64,000 nucleotides of DNA from Flavobacterium glycines (lineage in GTDB: Bacteria > Bacteroidota > Bacteroidia > Flavobacteriales > Flavobacteriaceae): positions 1,178,001 through 1,242,000 of the forward strand of contig NZ_FNEO01000001.1 of the NCBI RefSeq assembly GCF_900100165.1, given 5' to 3'. This document shows, piece after piece, positions 33,882-44,100 of the stretch. Each line of letters opens with the position of its first letter. Within the stretch, counting starts at the first letter, position 1. The position numbers and the translations under genes are program-made. The notes under the pieces are model-generated. The model was not told the origin of the DNA, searched no databases, and worked only from the letters and a program-made list of their open reading frames with translations.

Positions 33882-35009
33882 TTAATTTAAATTGTATTTG
33901 AATTTCGGATTTTTATACTTTTTTAATTTTTCAAAAGGGACTAAAAAAGTTTCTTCACAAGCTCTCATTGCATGTGGAAAAGAGGGTGTGAATTCGATGC
34001 CTTTTTCAGTGTAAATCCAAGTTTCGTCGCCCCACCATATGTCTAAATTGGTCATATCACAAGAATCTTCATCGGTATCTTTTGGTTTTACAAAATGTTG
34101 CTCATTATTTATAATTGCATAAAGTTTAGGAGCAAAATATTTTTGTCTGTATTTCACCCAACTGTCAAAATTACTCTCTTTTTCTGTGGTGACACTTTTG
34201 TCAAAAGCGATTATATGGTCTATTTCATAATTTTTTCCAGTATTCAAATCTATTAAATATCCATTAGTGCCAGTATCAGGATAAGCCCCTCCACAGTAAT
34301 AATCTGAGAAAATTTTAAAACCAAGTAAATTGTTGTTCAAAAAAGTAAAATCTGTTTCAAATGATATACCGCCTCCTGTGTTGTAGTTGTTATCAGTTGA
34401 GCAGTCCAACTGCCATATGACATTTTTAATGTGAATTTTTTCTAAAACAGCATTGACTTTGTTTTTGTTGTTTGGAGTGAAATTGTTACCTAATCTAAAA
34501 AAAGGAACATTACAGTGTTTTTCAGAATACCAATCGATTGCTTTGTTCTTATAAAAAGTGGTTTTTTCTTTTTTGAATTCAAGGAATTTCAATTTTATGA
34601 GATCAAATTTTTCGTCTATATAATAAACATCTGTCAGAGTCGATTTGTAATTAGTAAAATCAATAGGAGAGAGTTTTACGGGAAATGATTTTCCTTGAGC
34701 ATTATTCCATGTTCCTTCAAAATTAGTTCCTACTTTTTTTAAAATAAATTTTTCGTGAATGGTATCTCCATGTTTGACAATTAGAGTGAAAATGTCGTTT
34801 CTTTTAGTCCCTTCCAGATTGATGTCTTTTAATGAATTTTGATAAAAATAAACGGCATTAGTATTGGGTACTTCAGCGTCTGAACCATATACATAAATAC
34901 TTAAATAGATTTTGCTTTTTGCAATAGTACCTTCTAAATAAAGCTCTTCATTTTTACAAAATGCAAATACACATTTAAATAATAAAAAACACAGGATTAT
35001 TTTCTTCAT
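33882..35009 (-). CDS. Secreted hypothetical protein
   Basis: A 375-residue protein. The ATG at 35009 opens a signal peptide (MKKIILCFLLFKCVFAFCKN); an extension to 35072 would destroy it. The N-terminal part (about 20-120) is a beta-rich domain with GTIAKSKIYLSIYVYGSDAE. The C-terminal part (about 200-345) resembles DUF3298-type domains (CGGAYPDTGTNGYLIDLNTGKNYEID, IEFTPSFPHAMRACEE, FKKLKKYKN-like end). No enzyme motif is visible. It lies downstream of polA on the same strand after a palindromic spacer. Confidence 0.7.
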   Translation of the reverse strand: MKKIILCFLLFKCVFAFCKNEELYLEGTIAKSKIYLSIYVYGSDAEVPNTNAVYFYQNSLKDINLEGTKRNDIFTLIVKHGDTIHEKFILKKVGTNFEGTWNNAQGKSFPVKLSPIDFTNYKSTLTDVYYIDEKFDLIKLKFLEFKKEKTTFYKNKAIDWYSEKHCNVPFFRLGNNFTPNNKNKVNAVLEKIHIKNVIWQLDCSTDNNYNTGGGISFETDFTFLNNNLLGFKIFSDYYCGGAYPDTGTNGYLIDLNTGKNYEIDHIIAFDKSVTTEKESNFDSWVKYRQKYFAPKLYAIINNEQHFVKPKDTDEDSCDMTNLDIWWGDETWIYTEKGIEFTPSFPHAMRACEETFLVPFEKLKKYKNPKFKYNLN

Positions 35010-35049
35010 AAATTTTATGGTTGTTGCTGCTATTAAAAATCTGAAATCT

Positions 35050-35067
35050 ATCCCGAAATTTCGGGAT
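35050..35067. repeat. Perfect 18-bp palindrome downstream of polA
   Basis: ATCCCGAAATTTCGGGAT is its own complement. It follows the polA stop by 14 bp on the minus strand. With no loop it can form only a cruciform-like or small hairpin structure and may be a terminator stem without a T run. Confidence 0.65.
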
Positions 35068-35080
35068 TGCAATCTTCAAT

Positions 35081-37927
35081 CTAATGCGCTTCCAGCCAGT
35101 CTTTCCCCATACCTAAATCAACAACTAAAGGAACTTCCAGTTTAAAGGCGTTTTCCATTTCGTGTTTAATCATTGGTTGGATTCGTTCTAATTCGTCATT
35201 GTGTACGTCAAACACAAGCTCATCATGTACCTGTAATAACATTTTGGATTTCCAGTTTTCGGAAACCAATTTATGATGAATATTAATCATCGCTATTTTG
35301 ATAATATCGGCAGCCGAACCCTGAATAGGAGCATTTACCGCATTTCGTTCGGCACCCCCACGCACCACGGCGTTTTGCGAATTGATGTCTTTTAAATAAC
35401 GACGACGACCTAAAATAGTTTGTACATAACCATGATCTCTGGCAAAATCAATTTGCTCGTTAATAAAGGATTTCAATCTTGGATACGATTTGTAATAAGC
35501 ATCAATCAAGTCGGCGCTTTCAGAACGGGAAAGATTTGTTTGATTGGATAATCCAAAAGCCGAAACCCCGTAAATAATCCCGAAGTTGACCGTTTTAGCA
35601 TGGCTACGCTGTTCGCGAGTCACTTCTTCCAGTGGCACATTGAAAACCTTAGAAGCAGTCGATTTATGAATATCTTCGTTGTTTTGAAAAGCCTTAATCA
35701 TATTTTCTTCGCCACTTAGTGCCGCAATGACACGCAATTCAATTTGAGAGTAATCGGCAGAGACTAAGGTGTAATTTTCATCACGGGCAATAAACGCTTT
35801 ACGAATCAAACGTCCTCTTTCGGTACGAATCGGGATGTTTTGCAAGTTTGGGTTATTCGAACTCAAACGTCCCGTTGCAGCAACGGTTTGCATGTAATCG
35901 GTATGAACGCGTCCTGTTTTTGTGTCCACTTGATTGGGCAAAGCGTCAATATAAGTACTTTGTAATTTTACCATTTGGCGCCATTCCAGAATATCGCGTA
36001 CAATTTCGTTGTCATTGGCTAAATAACTCAGGACTTCTTCACCAGTAGCGTATTGTCCTGTTTTGGTCTTTTTTTGTTTGGCTCCGCCAATTTTCAATTT
36101 GTCAAATAAAATATCACCGAGTTGTTTTGGCGAAGCCAAATTGAATTTCTCGCCAGCAGTTTCATATATTTTTTGTTCCAGCGCCTTGCTTTCGGCAGCC
36201 ATTTCGACCGACATTTTTTTCAAAAACGGAACATCGAGATTAATTCCTTCGGTTTCCATAGCAGCCAATACAGGAACTAATGGAATTTCGATTTCGTCAA
36301 ATAATTTTTGTGTTTCTGTTTTTTGTAATTCTACAGCGAATAATTCTTTCAATTGAAAAGTTACATCAGCATCTTCGGCGGCATATTCTTTAATGTCTTC
36401 CAGAGCTACTTCGCGCATCGATTTTTGGTTTTTTCCTTTCTTCCCAATTAAATCTTCAATTGATTTTGGTGAATATTTTAAGTAAGTTTCCGATAAAATA
36501 TCCATGTTATGGCGCATATCGGGATTGATAAGGTAATGCGCAATCATCGTATCAAATAATTTTCCGGCTACGCGAATGCCATAATTAGAAAGGATTTTTA
36601 AATCGTATTTAATGTTTTGACCAATTTTTTCAATTTCCGGATTTTCAAAAAACGGAATGAATTTTTCAGCTAAAGCTTTGGCTTCTTCCTGATTTTCCGG
36701 AAAGGGAACGTAAAAAGCTTTTCCTTTTTCATAAGAGAATGACATTCCAACGAGTTCAGCATGCAAAGCATCCAGTCCTGTTGTTTCGGTATCAAAACAA
36801 ACAGAAGTTTGTTTTTGTAAATTTTGTAGCAGTAATCGAATGCCTAAATCGCCCTGAATAATCTGGTAGGAATGCGAGGTGTTTTCTAATGTATTGTAAA
36901 ACTGATGATGCCCGCTTGTGGTTTCTTCATCTGCGATTGCACTTCCAAAAAGATCAAACTGATCTTCGTTTTTTGGCTGTGGTTTTTTATATAATTTGGC
37001 TTCGTTAGCCGGATTGATATCATTTTGAGAAGCCTGAGTAGGATTTTTGAAAATCGCATCAAATTGTTCTGCCATTCTTCTAAACTCCAATTCATTGAAT
37101 ATAGCATCTGTTTTTTCTACATCAGGCTTGGAAAGTTCATAGTCTTTCTCGTCAAAAGTTACGGGACAATCCAGTAAGATGGTAGCCAGTTTTTTAGACA
37201 ATAATCCCAGTTCGGCGTTAGCTTCTATCTTGGTTTTCATGGCGCCTTTCAGTTGGTGAGTGTTGGCTAAAAGATTTTCCAGTGAACCGTATTCTGCCAG
37301 GAATTTTTTAGCGGTTTTTTCGCCCACACCCGGTAATCCGGGAATGTTATCGGCAGAGTCGCCCATCATTCCTAAATAATCAATTACCTGTTCCGGTCTT
37401 TCGATTTCAAATTTTTCCAAAACTTCAGGGATTCCCCATACTTCGATTCCGTTACCCATTCGGGCCGGTTTGTACATAAAAATATTTTCGGAAACCAACT
37501 GGGCAAAATCCTTATCAGGCGTTACCATGTAAACCAAATAGTTTTGTTTTTCGGCTTGTTTAGCAATTGTTCCAATCAAATCATCCGCTTCGTATCCAGG
37601 TACTTCAATGATAGGAATATGCATAGCATGTAATAATTCCTGAATATAAGGAACAGCTATTTTTATGGCTTCGGGAGTTGCATCACGATTAGCCTTGTAT
37701 TCCGGAAACATTTCGTTGCGCAAATCGCTGCCGCCTTTGTCAAATGCTACCGCTAAATGATCCGGTTTTTCACGCTTAATAACATCCATTAACGAATTCA
37801 TAAATCCCATAATGGCCGAGGTGTCCATGCCTTTGGAATTGATTCTTGGGTTTTTAATAAAGGCATAATACCCTCTGAAAATTAAAGCATAGGCATCGAG
37901 TAGAAAAAGACGTTTTTGAGCTGACAT
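35081..37927 (-). CDS. polA: DNA polymerase I
   Basis: A 948-residue full-length Pol I. Domains in order are the 5'-nuclease (about 1-300, GDSADNIPGLPGVGEKTA), the 3'-5' exonuclease (about 340-530, with FDTETTGLD carrying the metal-binding Asp-Glu, so proofreading is probably active), and the polymerase (about 560-948, with motif A DYSQIELR, motif B RSHAKTVNFGIIYG, motif C VHDELVFDV). It fills repair gaps and removes RNA primers. It appears to be transcribed alone. Confidence 0.99.
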   Translation of the reverse strand: MSAQKRLFLLDAYALIFRGYYAFIKNPRINSKGMDTSAIMGFMNSLMDVIKREKPDHLAVAFDKGGSDLRNEMFPEYKANRDATPEAIKIAVPYIQELLHAMHIPIIEVPGYEADDLIGTIAKQAEKQNYLVYMVTPDKDFAQLVSENIFMYKPARMGNGIEVWGIPEVLEKFEIERPEQVIDYLGMMGDSADNIPGLPGVGEKTAKKFLAEYGSLENLLANTHQLKGAMKTKIEANAELGLLSKKLATILLDCPVTFDEKDYELSKPDVEKTDAIFNELEFRRMAEQFDAIFKNPTQASQNDINPANEAKLYKKPQPKNEDQFDLFGSAIADEETTSGHHQFYNTLENTSHSYQIIQGDLGIRLLLQNLQKQTSVCFDTETTGLDALHAELVGMSFSYEKGKAFYVPFPENQEEAKALAEKFIPFFENPEIEKIGQNIKYDLKILSNYGIRVAGKLFDTMIAHYLINPDMRHNMDILSETYLKYSPKSIEDLIGKKGKNQKSMREVALEDIKEYAAEDADVTFQLKELFAVELQKTETQKLFDEIEIPLVPVLAAMETEGINLDVPFLKKMSVEMAAESKALEQKIYETAGEKFNLASPKQLGDILFDKLKIGGAKQKKTKTGQYATGEEVLSYLANDNEIVRDILEWRQMVKLQSTYIDALPNQVDTKTGRVHTDYMQTVAATGRLSSNNPNLQNIPIRTERGRLIRKAFIARDENYTLVSADYSQIELRVIAALSGEENMIKAFQNNEDIHKSTASKVFNVPLEEVTREQRSHAKTVNFGIIYGVSAFGLSNQTNLSRSESADLIDAYYKSYPRLKSFINEQIDFARDHGYVQTILGRRRYLKDINSQNAVVRGGAERNAVNAPIQGSAADIIKIAMINIHHKLVSENWKSKMLLQVHDELVFDVHNDELERIQPMIKHEMENAFKLEVPLVVDLGMGKDWLEAH

Positions 37928-38022
37928 AGTAATTTTATTTGGACGTAAAAATAAACAAAGCTTTTTAAAAACGCTTCATTAAAAATAGATTGTTCAATTG
38001 TGAGGCAGGGGCTTCTCTTTAT

Positions 38023-38080
38023 TCGTGTCATTTTGAAGAATGAGAAATCTCATCAAGAAATTCTACAGAGATTGGGTGAA
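38023..38080. repeat. Possible dispersed intergenic repeat remnant
   Basis: The phrase GTCATTTTGAAGAATGAGAAATCTCATCAAG followed by TTCTACAGAGATTG resembles the dispersed GTCATT...GAGAAATCTC elements I recall from Bacteroidetes genomes. A short plus-strand frame through it (38000-38197) is not convincing as a gene. Confidence 0.35.
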
Positions 38081-38117
38081 AAATACAAAACGAAAAGATT
38101 TGTGAGGTATGGAGAGT

Positions 38118-38576
38118 TTATTTTTTGGATGAACTTATTTTTGCTTCGATTATGCTGTCTGATAAAAAAATATTATCATCTATCTTCTTGTATTTAAGTT
38201 TAATATTGACTTCATAAATACGATTACTTCCAAGATAATCGTATTTTTTTATTTTTAAATATTGATTTTTGTGTAAAAAAATATTGATTTCTGAATGATC
38301 TTTTTGCTTTATATAAATTGAATGAGTCCTAATTAAGTTGTATTTTAATAGATTATGGTAATATTTTGATGAAGTTTTTAATTCTGGATCTCGATATTTA
38401 TTTGCTAAACTGTCGATTCTTTTTATATAGTTTTTAATTTCACTGTCAGTTGCAGTTTGAAAATTAATGTAGCTTCTAATGTTAGGATTTAATTTTCCTG
38501 TTATAATTTTTTCACTCTTACTATTGCATGAGGATAGGCAATGAATTATCAGTATTATCAATAATAATGCTTTCAT
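38118..38576 (-). CDS. Hypothetical lipoprotein
   Basis: A 152-residue protein with a lipobox at LSSC (Cys17). The rest is rich in Lys, Ile, Tyr and Ser, with no family I recognise. A/T content is high and codon use is looser than in polA, which fits an accessory gene. It faces the metallophosphoesterase gene divergently, with a 235-bp gap in which I see no clear promoter. Confidence 0.55.
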   Translation of the reverse strand: MKALLLIILIIHCLSSCNSKSEKIITGKLNPNIRSYINFQTATDSEIKNYIKRIDSLANKYRDPELKTSSKYYHNLLKYNLIRTHSIYIKQKDHSEINIFLHKNQYLKIKKYDYLGSNRIYEVNIKLKYKKIDDNIFLSDSIIEAKISSSKK

Positions 38577-38811
38577 AGAAGTTGTTAAGAATGTTGTATA
38601 ACTTGCTTATAGGCCTGACTCAGGTAGTTTTTATTTTCAAATATATTAAAATATTCTTACAAAGTTAATTTGAAAACAAATCAAAGCTAACGGGTTTCGA
38701 TAATCTGTTTGCTTTGATAAATTCATAAAACAAAAAGTTTCCGTTAAAGTTTAATTAACAGATTCTAAATTAAGCAGTAGAAGTTGTTATTTTGTGTAAA
38801 AATGTATTGGA

Positions 38812-40044
38812 ATGGTTTTTAGGTTACTCTTTTTTATAGTCTTTCTTTTTGTGATTGAACTCTATGCTTTTCAGGCTGTTAAAACGTTAGTGAAGGATAA
38901 ATGGATTTTGGTTGCTTATGGGGTGTTGAGTCTGGCAATTTTAATTTATATTATTTATGGCTTTTTTAGTTTTGATCGTTCGGTGGGACAAACTAAACAG
39001 ACCATGTTTACGATGGGCTTGATGCTGGTGGTTTATATTCCTAAAATTGTTTTGGCAATCGTATTGTTAGGAGAAGATATTTTCAGATTGGTAATGGGTT
39101 CTGTGAATTATTTTGTAGAAAATAGTAATGAAGGCTTTCTGCCTTCCCGCCGAAAATTTGTAAGTCAGCTGGGGTTAGGATTGGCAGCTGTTCCTTTTCT
39201 GTCTTTGATTTACGGAGTAACCATTGGGAAATACAACTATAAAGTGATTAAACAACGTATTTTCTTTCCCGATTTACCGGATGCTTTTGATGGTTTTACC
39301 ATTACTCAAATTTCAGATGTACATTCCGGTAGTTTTGATAATCCAGATAAAATAAATTACGCCATTGATTTGGTCAATGAGCAAAATTCAGATATGATTT
39401 TGTTTACAGGCGATATTGTGAATACACATGCCAAGGAAATGCATCCCTGGATTGACACTTTTAATCGTATCAAGGAACACGAATATGGTAAATTTTCCGT
39501 TTTGGGTAATCATGATTATGGTGAATATGTGACCTGGCCTTCTCAGGTAGCTAAGAATCAAAATTTTAAAGAAATTAAAGATTTGTACGGACAAATAGGA
39601 TTTCAGTTGTTATTGAATGAGCATACTTTTATTCAAAAAGGAAATGATAAAATTGCCTTAGTAGGAGTGGAAAACTGGGGTAAAAATTTTAAACAGGCAG
39701 GTGATTTGGAAAAAGCTTCTGAAGGGTTAGGAAATCATGATTTTAAAATATTGATGAGTCACGACCCAAGTCACTGGGAATATGAAGTTAAAAATAATGA
39801 GAAGAATTTCCATTTAACGCTTTCCGGTCATACTCATGGAATGCAATTTGGTATTGAAATTCCGGGCTATTTTAAATGGAGTCTGGCACAATATGTTTAT
39901 GCGCAGTGGGCAGGTTTGTATGAGCATTTAGGACGCTATGTGTATGTAAACAGGGGTTTTGGCTTTCATGCTTATCCGGGTAGGGTAGGAATTATGCCTG
40001 AAATTACCGTTATTGAACTAAAAAAAGGTGATAGAGTAGCATAA
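38812..40044 (+). CDS. Membrane-anchored metallophosphoesterase
   Basis: A 410-residue protein of the calcineurin-like family. The N-terminus has about four membrane helices (about 1-22, 29-54, 63-85, 118-138). The last is preceded by a twin-arginine-like SRRKFVSQLGLGLAAVPF. The catalytic domain contains the metal motifs ISDVHSGSFD, FTGDIVNTH, GNHDYG, and SGHTHGMQFG. It resembles YkuE/YaeI, which act on lipid or UDP-lipid pyrophosphates at the membrane face. The true substrate is unknown. Confidence 0.88.
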   Translation: MVFRLLFFIVFLFVIELYAFQAVKTLVKDKWILVAYGVLSLAILIYIIYGFFSFDRSVGQTKQTMFTMGLMLVVYIPKIVLAIVLLGEDIFRLVMGSVNYFVENSNEGFLPSRRKFVSQLGLGLAAVPFLSLIYGVTIGKYNYKVIKQRIFFPDLPDAFDGFTITQISDVHSGSFDNPDKINYAIDLVNEQNSDMILFTGDIVNTHAKEMHPWIDTFNRIKEHEYGKFSVLGNHDYGEYVTWPSQVAKNQNFKEIKDLYGQIGFQLLLNEHTFIQKGNDKIALVGVENWGKNFKQAGDLEKASEGLGNHDFKILMSHDPSHWEYEVKNNEKNFHLTLSGHTHGMQFGIEIPGYFKWSLAQYVYAQWAGLYEHLGRYVYVNRGFGFHAYPGRVGIMPEITVIELKKGDRVA

Positions 40045-40121
40045 TTCGTTAAAAATGCTACATTTGTATGTAGGAAACTTTTATTTTTCTTAGATTTAAA
40101 AAAAATTAATTCGTTGGTTTT

Positions 40122-40418
40122 ATGTCAAAATTTGGAGAACTTATAAGTGCACATGTGCCTGTGTTGATTGATTTTTACACAGACTGGAATGAATCTTCGA
40201 TTTCTATGCATGAGGTGATTAGAGATGTTGCTGCTGCTCTGGGTGATAAAGCAAAAGTGATAAAAATTGATGTGGATAAAAATCAAGAACTAGCCGAAGC
40301 CTTGCGAATTAAGGGGTTGCCAACTTTGATGGTGTATAAAAACGGTCAAATGGTTTGGAGGCAATCCGGAGAACTGGATGCTAATTCGTTAATTAGTATA
40401 GTTCAGGAACAAATTTAG
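40122..40418 (+). CDS. Thioredoxin-fold protein lacking the catalytic cysteines
   Basis: A 98-residue thioredoxin-family protein with the whole fold: VLIDFYTDW, KVIKIDVDKNQELAEALRIKGLPTLMVYKNGQ with the cis-Pro, and a GELD loop. The active-site WCGPC is replaced by WNESS, and the protein has no cysteine at all. It cannot act as a disulfide reductase and is more likely a binding or chaperone-type fold. The end overlaps the stop of the convergent deacetylase gene by 4 bp. Confidence 0.85.
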   Translation: MSKFGELISAHVPVLIDFYTDWNESSISMHEVIRDVAAALGDKAKVIKIDVDKNQELAEALRIKGLPTLMVYKNGQMVWRQSGELDANSLISIVQEQI

Positions 40419-41068
40419 AGTTGTATTGTTTCGAAAGAATAGTTGTTTCGGGCCAGATATTCTAATGCTCTGGGTAAAACATATTTTAGGTTTTTAAAGG
40501 CTTTTTTGCTGTCGTGAAATACGATAATACTTCCGGATTGGGTATTGTTAACTACATTATCCAAACATTTTTCTTCGCTGATGTTTTGGTCAAAATCGGC
40601 GCTAAGAACATCCCACATGATTATTTTGTAGCCTTGTTGTCTTAGTTTTTTGGCTTGGACTGGCTTAATTTTGCCGTAAGGCGGACGGAATATTTTAGAT
40701 TGCAGAATTGAGATTGCCGATTTCAGATTTGAAATAGCGGATTCACAGGCTTCAATATTTTCTAAAAATTCTTCGGTAGTTGTTTTCCAGCCGTTCAAAT
40801 GGTAGTTAGTGTGATTACCTATAGCGTGTCCATTTTTAATTATTTTATTGAAAATTTCCGGATGTTCGGTGATGTTTTTGCCAATACAAAAAAAAGTAGC
40901 TTTGGCATTGTGCTTTTCTAATTCGGCTAAAACCCATTCTGTTATTTCAGCTGTTGGACCGTCATCAAATGTTAAGTAGATTTTCTTTCCTTTGTTTGGG
41001 ATGTCCCAAATGAGATTGGAAAATATTATTTTGATGATAGGGTTTGTTTTGATCCAATAGGGTTTCAT
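40415..41068 (-). CDS. Polysaccharide deacetylase (NodB domain)
   Basis: A 217-residue NodB-fold enzyme. The metal and catalytic motifs are TFDDGPT (motif 1, catalytic and metal Asp), GNHTNYH (motif 2, metal His), RPPYGK (motif 3) and MWDVLSADFD (motif 4). The family removes N- or O-acetyl groups from peptidoglycan, chitin or xylan; the target is not known here. No signal peptide is seen, so it may be cytoplasmic, or the N-terminal hydrophobic patch may tether it. It is convergent with the thioredoxin-like gene. Confidence 0.9.
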   Translation of the reverse strand: MKPYWIKTNPIIKIIFSNLIWDIPNKGKKIYLTFDDGPTAEITEWVLAELEKHNAKATFFCIGKNITEHPEIFNKIIKNGHAIGNHTNYHLNGWKTTTEEFLENIEACESAISNLKSAISILQSKIFRPPYGKIKPVQAKKLRQQGYKIIMWDVLSADFDQNISEEKCLDNVVNNTQSGSIIVFHDSKKAFKNLKYVLPRALEYLARNNYSFETIQL

Positions 41069-41101
41069 TTGAATTTCATTTGATATTAAAGATAAAAAAA
41101 A

Positions 41102-41132
41102 TGTAGCAATCCGGTTTGTTGAGATTGCTACA
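41102..41132. terminator. Intrinsic terminator after the DUF2723 gene
   Basis: TGTAGCAATC and GATTGCTACA form a 10-bp stem with A/T runs on both sides. The minus strand continues into eight T. Confidence 0.88.
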
Positions 41133-41156
41133 TTTTTTTATGAAATCAAAGATTTA

Positions 41157-44100
41157 TTATTCTTTGTCTCTGCCAAAACGTTGAAAAATATCAATATAAG
41201 TATTGAAAACAGCTTTGTGTTTTTGGAAGAAAGCAGTGTCGTTGTTTTTCTTCATTACTTCCAGTAAAGCTCTGTAACGCTCAATATCTGTTACAATATC
41301 GATGGCAATATCGGATTGATCCGAAGGACTCATTTTACTGTAGTAATTTAGGTTTTCTTTGTATTTGCCTATCAACTTGTCTAAAAGTGTGTGTGCTTTT
41401 GCCACCTCGCTTACTTTATAATAGCTATCTGCAAATGGTTCTAATAAAGAATAATATCCAAACTTGTCTATGGGCATTTTGTCCATTGCTAAGGCAATCA
41501 CTTTTTTAGCTTTATCTATTTTTCCTTCTTTGATTAACTGATTTATTAATCGGGAAAGGTTGGTTCTGTATGTAATACTTTCGCGACGTGTTTCCGGGTC
41601 GTGGTAAATATCGCCATTACTGTTGCCCCAGTCCCATTTCATAATGATGTTGTACATTTTGTCGCTATCAATTTTGCCCATTTCCATCGGATTTCCGTCT
41701 TTAGGAATGCTTGTTTTAACAGGGACTAATTTGTAAACCATGCCGTCAAGTTGAAGGTAGTCTTTCATCCAAAGGTATTCTTCGTCGTCAAAAGCGCCTC
41801 CACTGAAATAAATTGGTCTTTTCCAGTTGTTATTGGCTACAAGGTCTAACATCATTAAGCGGTTTTTGTATAATGCGCTTCCTTTTATGTCAATATCAAT
41901 ATAAGGAACGATAGAGTCATAGTCTTTCTCAGCAACCATTTTGCTCTTAATGATAGCATTTTTGTCAACTGGAATTCGAATTTGATTAGTTGGGTAGAAA
42001 TGGATAATTTGTCCATTTTGCATTTCTACAGTTGATTTTGGGTGTTTTACAAAATCCATAAAGCCTTTTACGCTCCAACGGCTTTTGATTTTAGGAATAC
42101 TTACCACATAATCCAATTTATCTCCCACATATTGATCGTGAGTGAAAGAAATAGGAAGTGGTTCTGATTCGTAGGTCTTTGTTTTCATCTGGTCAATGTA
42201 CCAATCCGTCATGAAAAGACTCGTGTTTACGATTTTTATGTCGGTTCTGATGCCTTCAATTTCCTGTGCGTACCATAATGGGAAAGTGTCATTATCACCA
42301 ATGGTGAATAATATTGCATTAGGATCGCAAGAACTTAAATAAGCTTTTGCCATAGCTAATGCAGTGTATTTTCCTGAGCGATCGTGATCATCCCAGTTTT
42401 GTGATGCCATAATAACAGGTGCTGTTAATAAAGAAGCAGCTATAATTCCGGGTCCAACAATTTTTGGAGATATGTATTTTTTGGCACTTTCGTACAAAGA
42501 ATAAACCCCTAATCCTATCCAAATGGCAAAAACATAGAATGAGCCTACTAAGGCATAGTCTCTTTCTCTGGGTTCGAAAGGTCTTTCGTTAAGGTAGATT
42601 TTTAATGCAATTCCGGTAAATAGAAATAAAGCCAGTAATACGTAGAAACTTTTTAAATCTTTGCCGGCGTGATACATTAATCCAATAAGTCCTAAAATGA
42701 AAGGAATGAAATAATATACGTTGCGTCCTTTGTTATTTAAGGTGTCCGAAGGCAGATTGTCCTGAGAACCTAAATGGATGTCGTCGATAAGTTTAATTCC
42801 GCTAAGCCAGTTTCCGTCCTGGTTATCATATCTTCCCTGATTGTCGTTTTGACGTCCGACAAAGTTCCACATTAAATATCTCCAATACATATAGCCAAAT
42901 TGGTATTCAGCCATAAAGCGAAGGTTGTCGGCACTGGTAGGTTTTTCAATTATTAAATAATCGCTGTAGCTTCTCAGGAATTTAACATAGCCTTCATTGT
43001 CAATTTGTTTTTGAGCATAGGCTTGTCTGAATTCTGAAATGGTTTTTTCGACCTCGTTTTTTAATTGGGCAATCGCTCTGTTGTATTCTTCCTCGGAAAG
43101 TTTGCTTGCATCTACTCCGTATTTTGCTAAATCATTTTCATAAGGATAATCAGGGTTGATTCTGAATTGTGGAGGATTAGTAAAATTGATATAATTTTCA
43201 ATATGTTCAGAACTCCACATTCTTGGCAAGAAAGCTTTTTGAGCATTATCGCTATTTTGTTCAGCGTTTTTGTAATTATTTACAATAACATATTTTCCTG
43301 TTTTGTAATCTCTCTCATAGTTAGGTGCTTTGTCAAGATAAGGAGTGTCTTTGTCTAAACCGGCAAAGGTTTCGGTGTATTGTGGTCCGTAGAATAACGG
43401 ATTTGAGCCATATTGCTCTCTGTTGTAGTATGCTAAAACTTCTCGTGCATCCGATGGTTTGTTTTCGTTGATTATTACATTAGCATTAGCGCGAATAGGG
43501 AGCATTAACCAGGTAGAGAATCCGATTAGAATAAATAAAACGCACAGAATAAGAGTGTTGTAGGTTGCCAGTCCTTTGTTTTTGGTGTATTTTAAACCAA
43601 AATAGAAGGCCGCAATTAAGGCTAAAGCGGCTAGAATTGTACCTGAGTTAAAAGGCATTCCAAGACTGTTTACGGTGAAAATTTCAGCTTTAGCAAAAAA
43701 TGCCATAGTTAAAGGAAGTAGTAATTTGAAGATAAATAATAATATCGAAACTACTACTATGTTGGCAATGATGAAGTTTTTAATGGTTACTGTTTTGTAA
43801 TTTTTAAAATAATATAAAAATCCAATAGCAGGAATAGTTAATAATGCCATAAAGTGAACTCCAAATGAAAGTCCAACTATTAGAGAAATTGCTAAAAGCC
43901 ATTTATTTCCTTTTGGTTTGTCCATGTCCTGTTCCCAGCGTAATCCCAGCCAGAATAACAAGGCAATAAGTAAAGAAGCCATAGCATAAACTTCGGCTTC
44001 AACGGCATTAAACCAAAAACTATCTGAAAAAGTATAAGCAAGTGATGCTACAAAGGAGCTTCCTAAAATGACAATATCGTTGTTTTTGTTTGTTTCTTCT

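Noticed and set aside
38000..38197. Small plus-strand frame downstream of the polA start region
   Set aside because: It overlaps the convergent lipoprotein gene and lies in what looks like a dispersed repeat.
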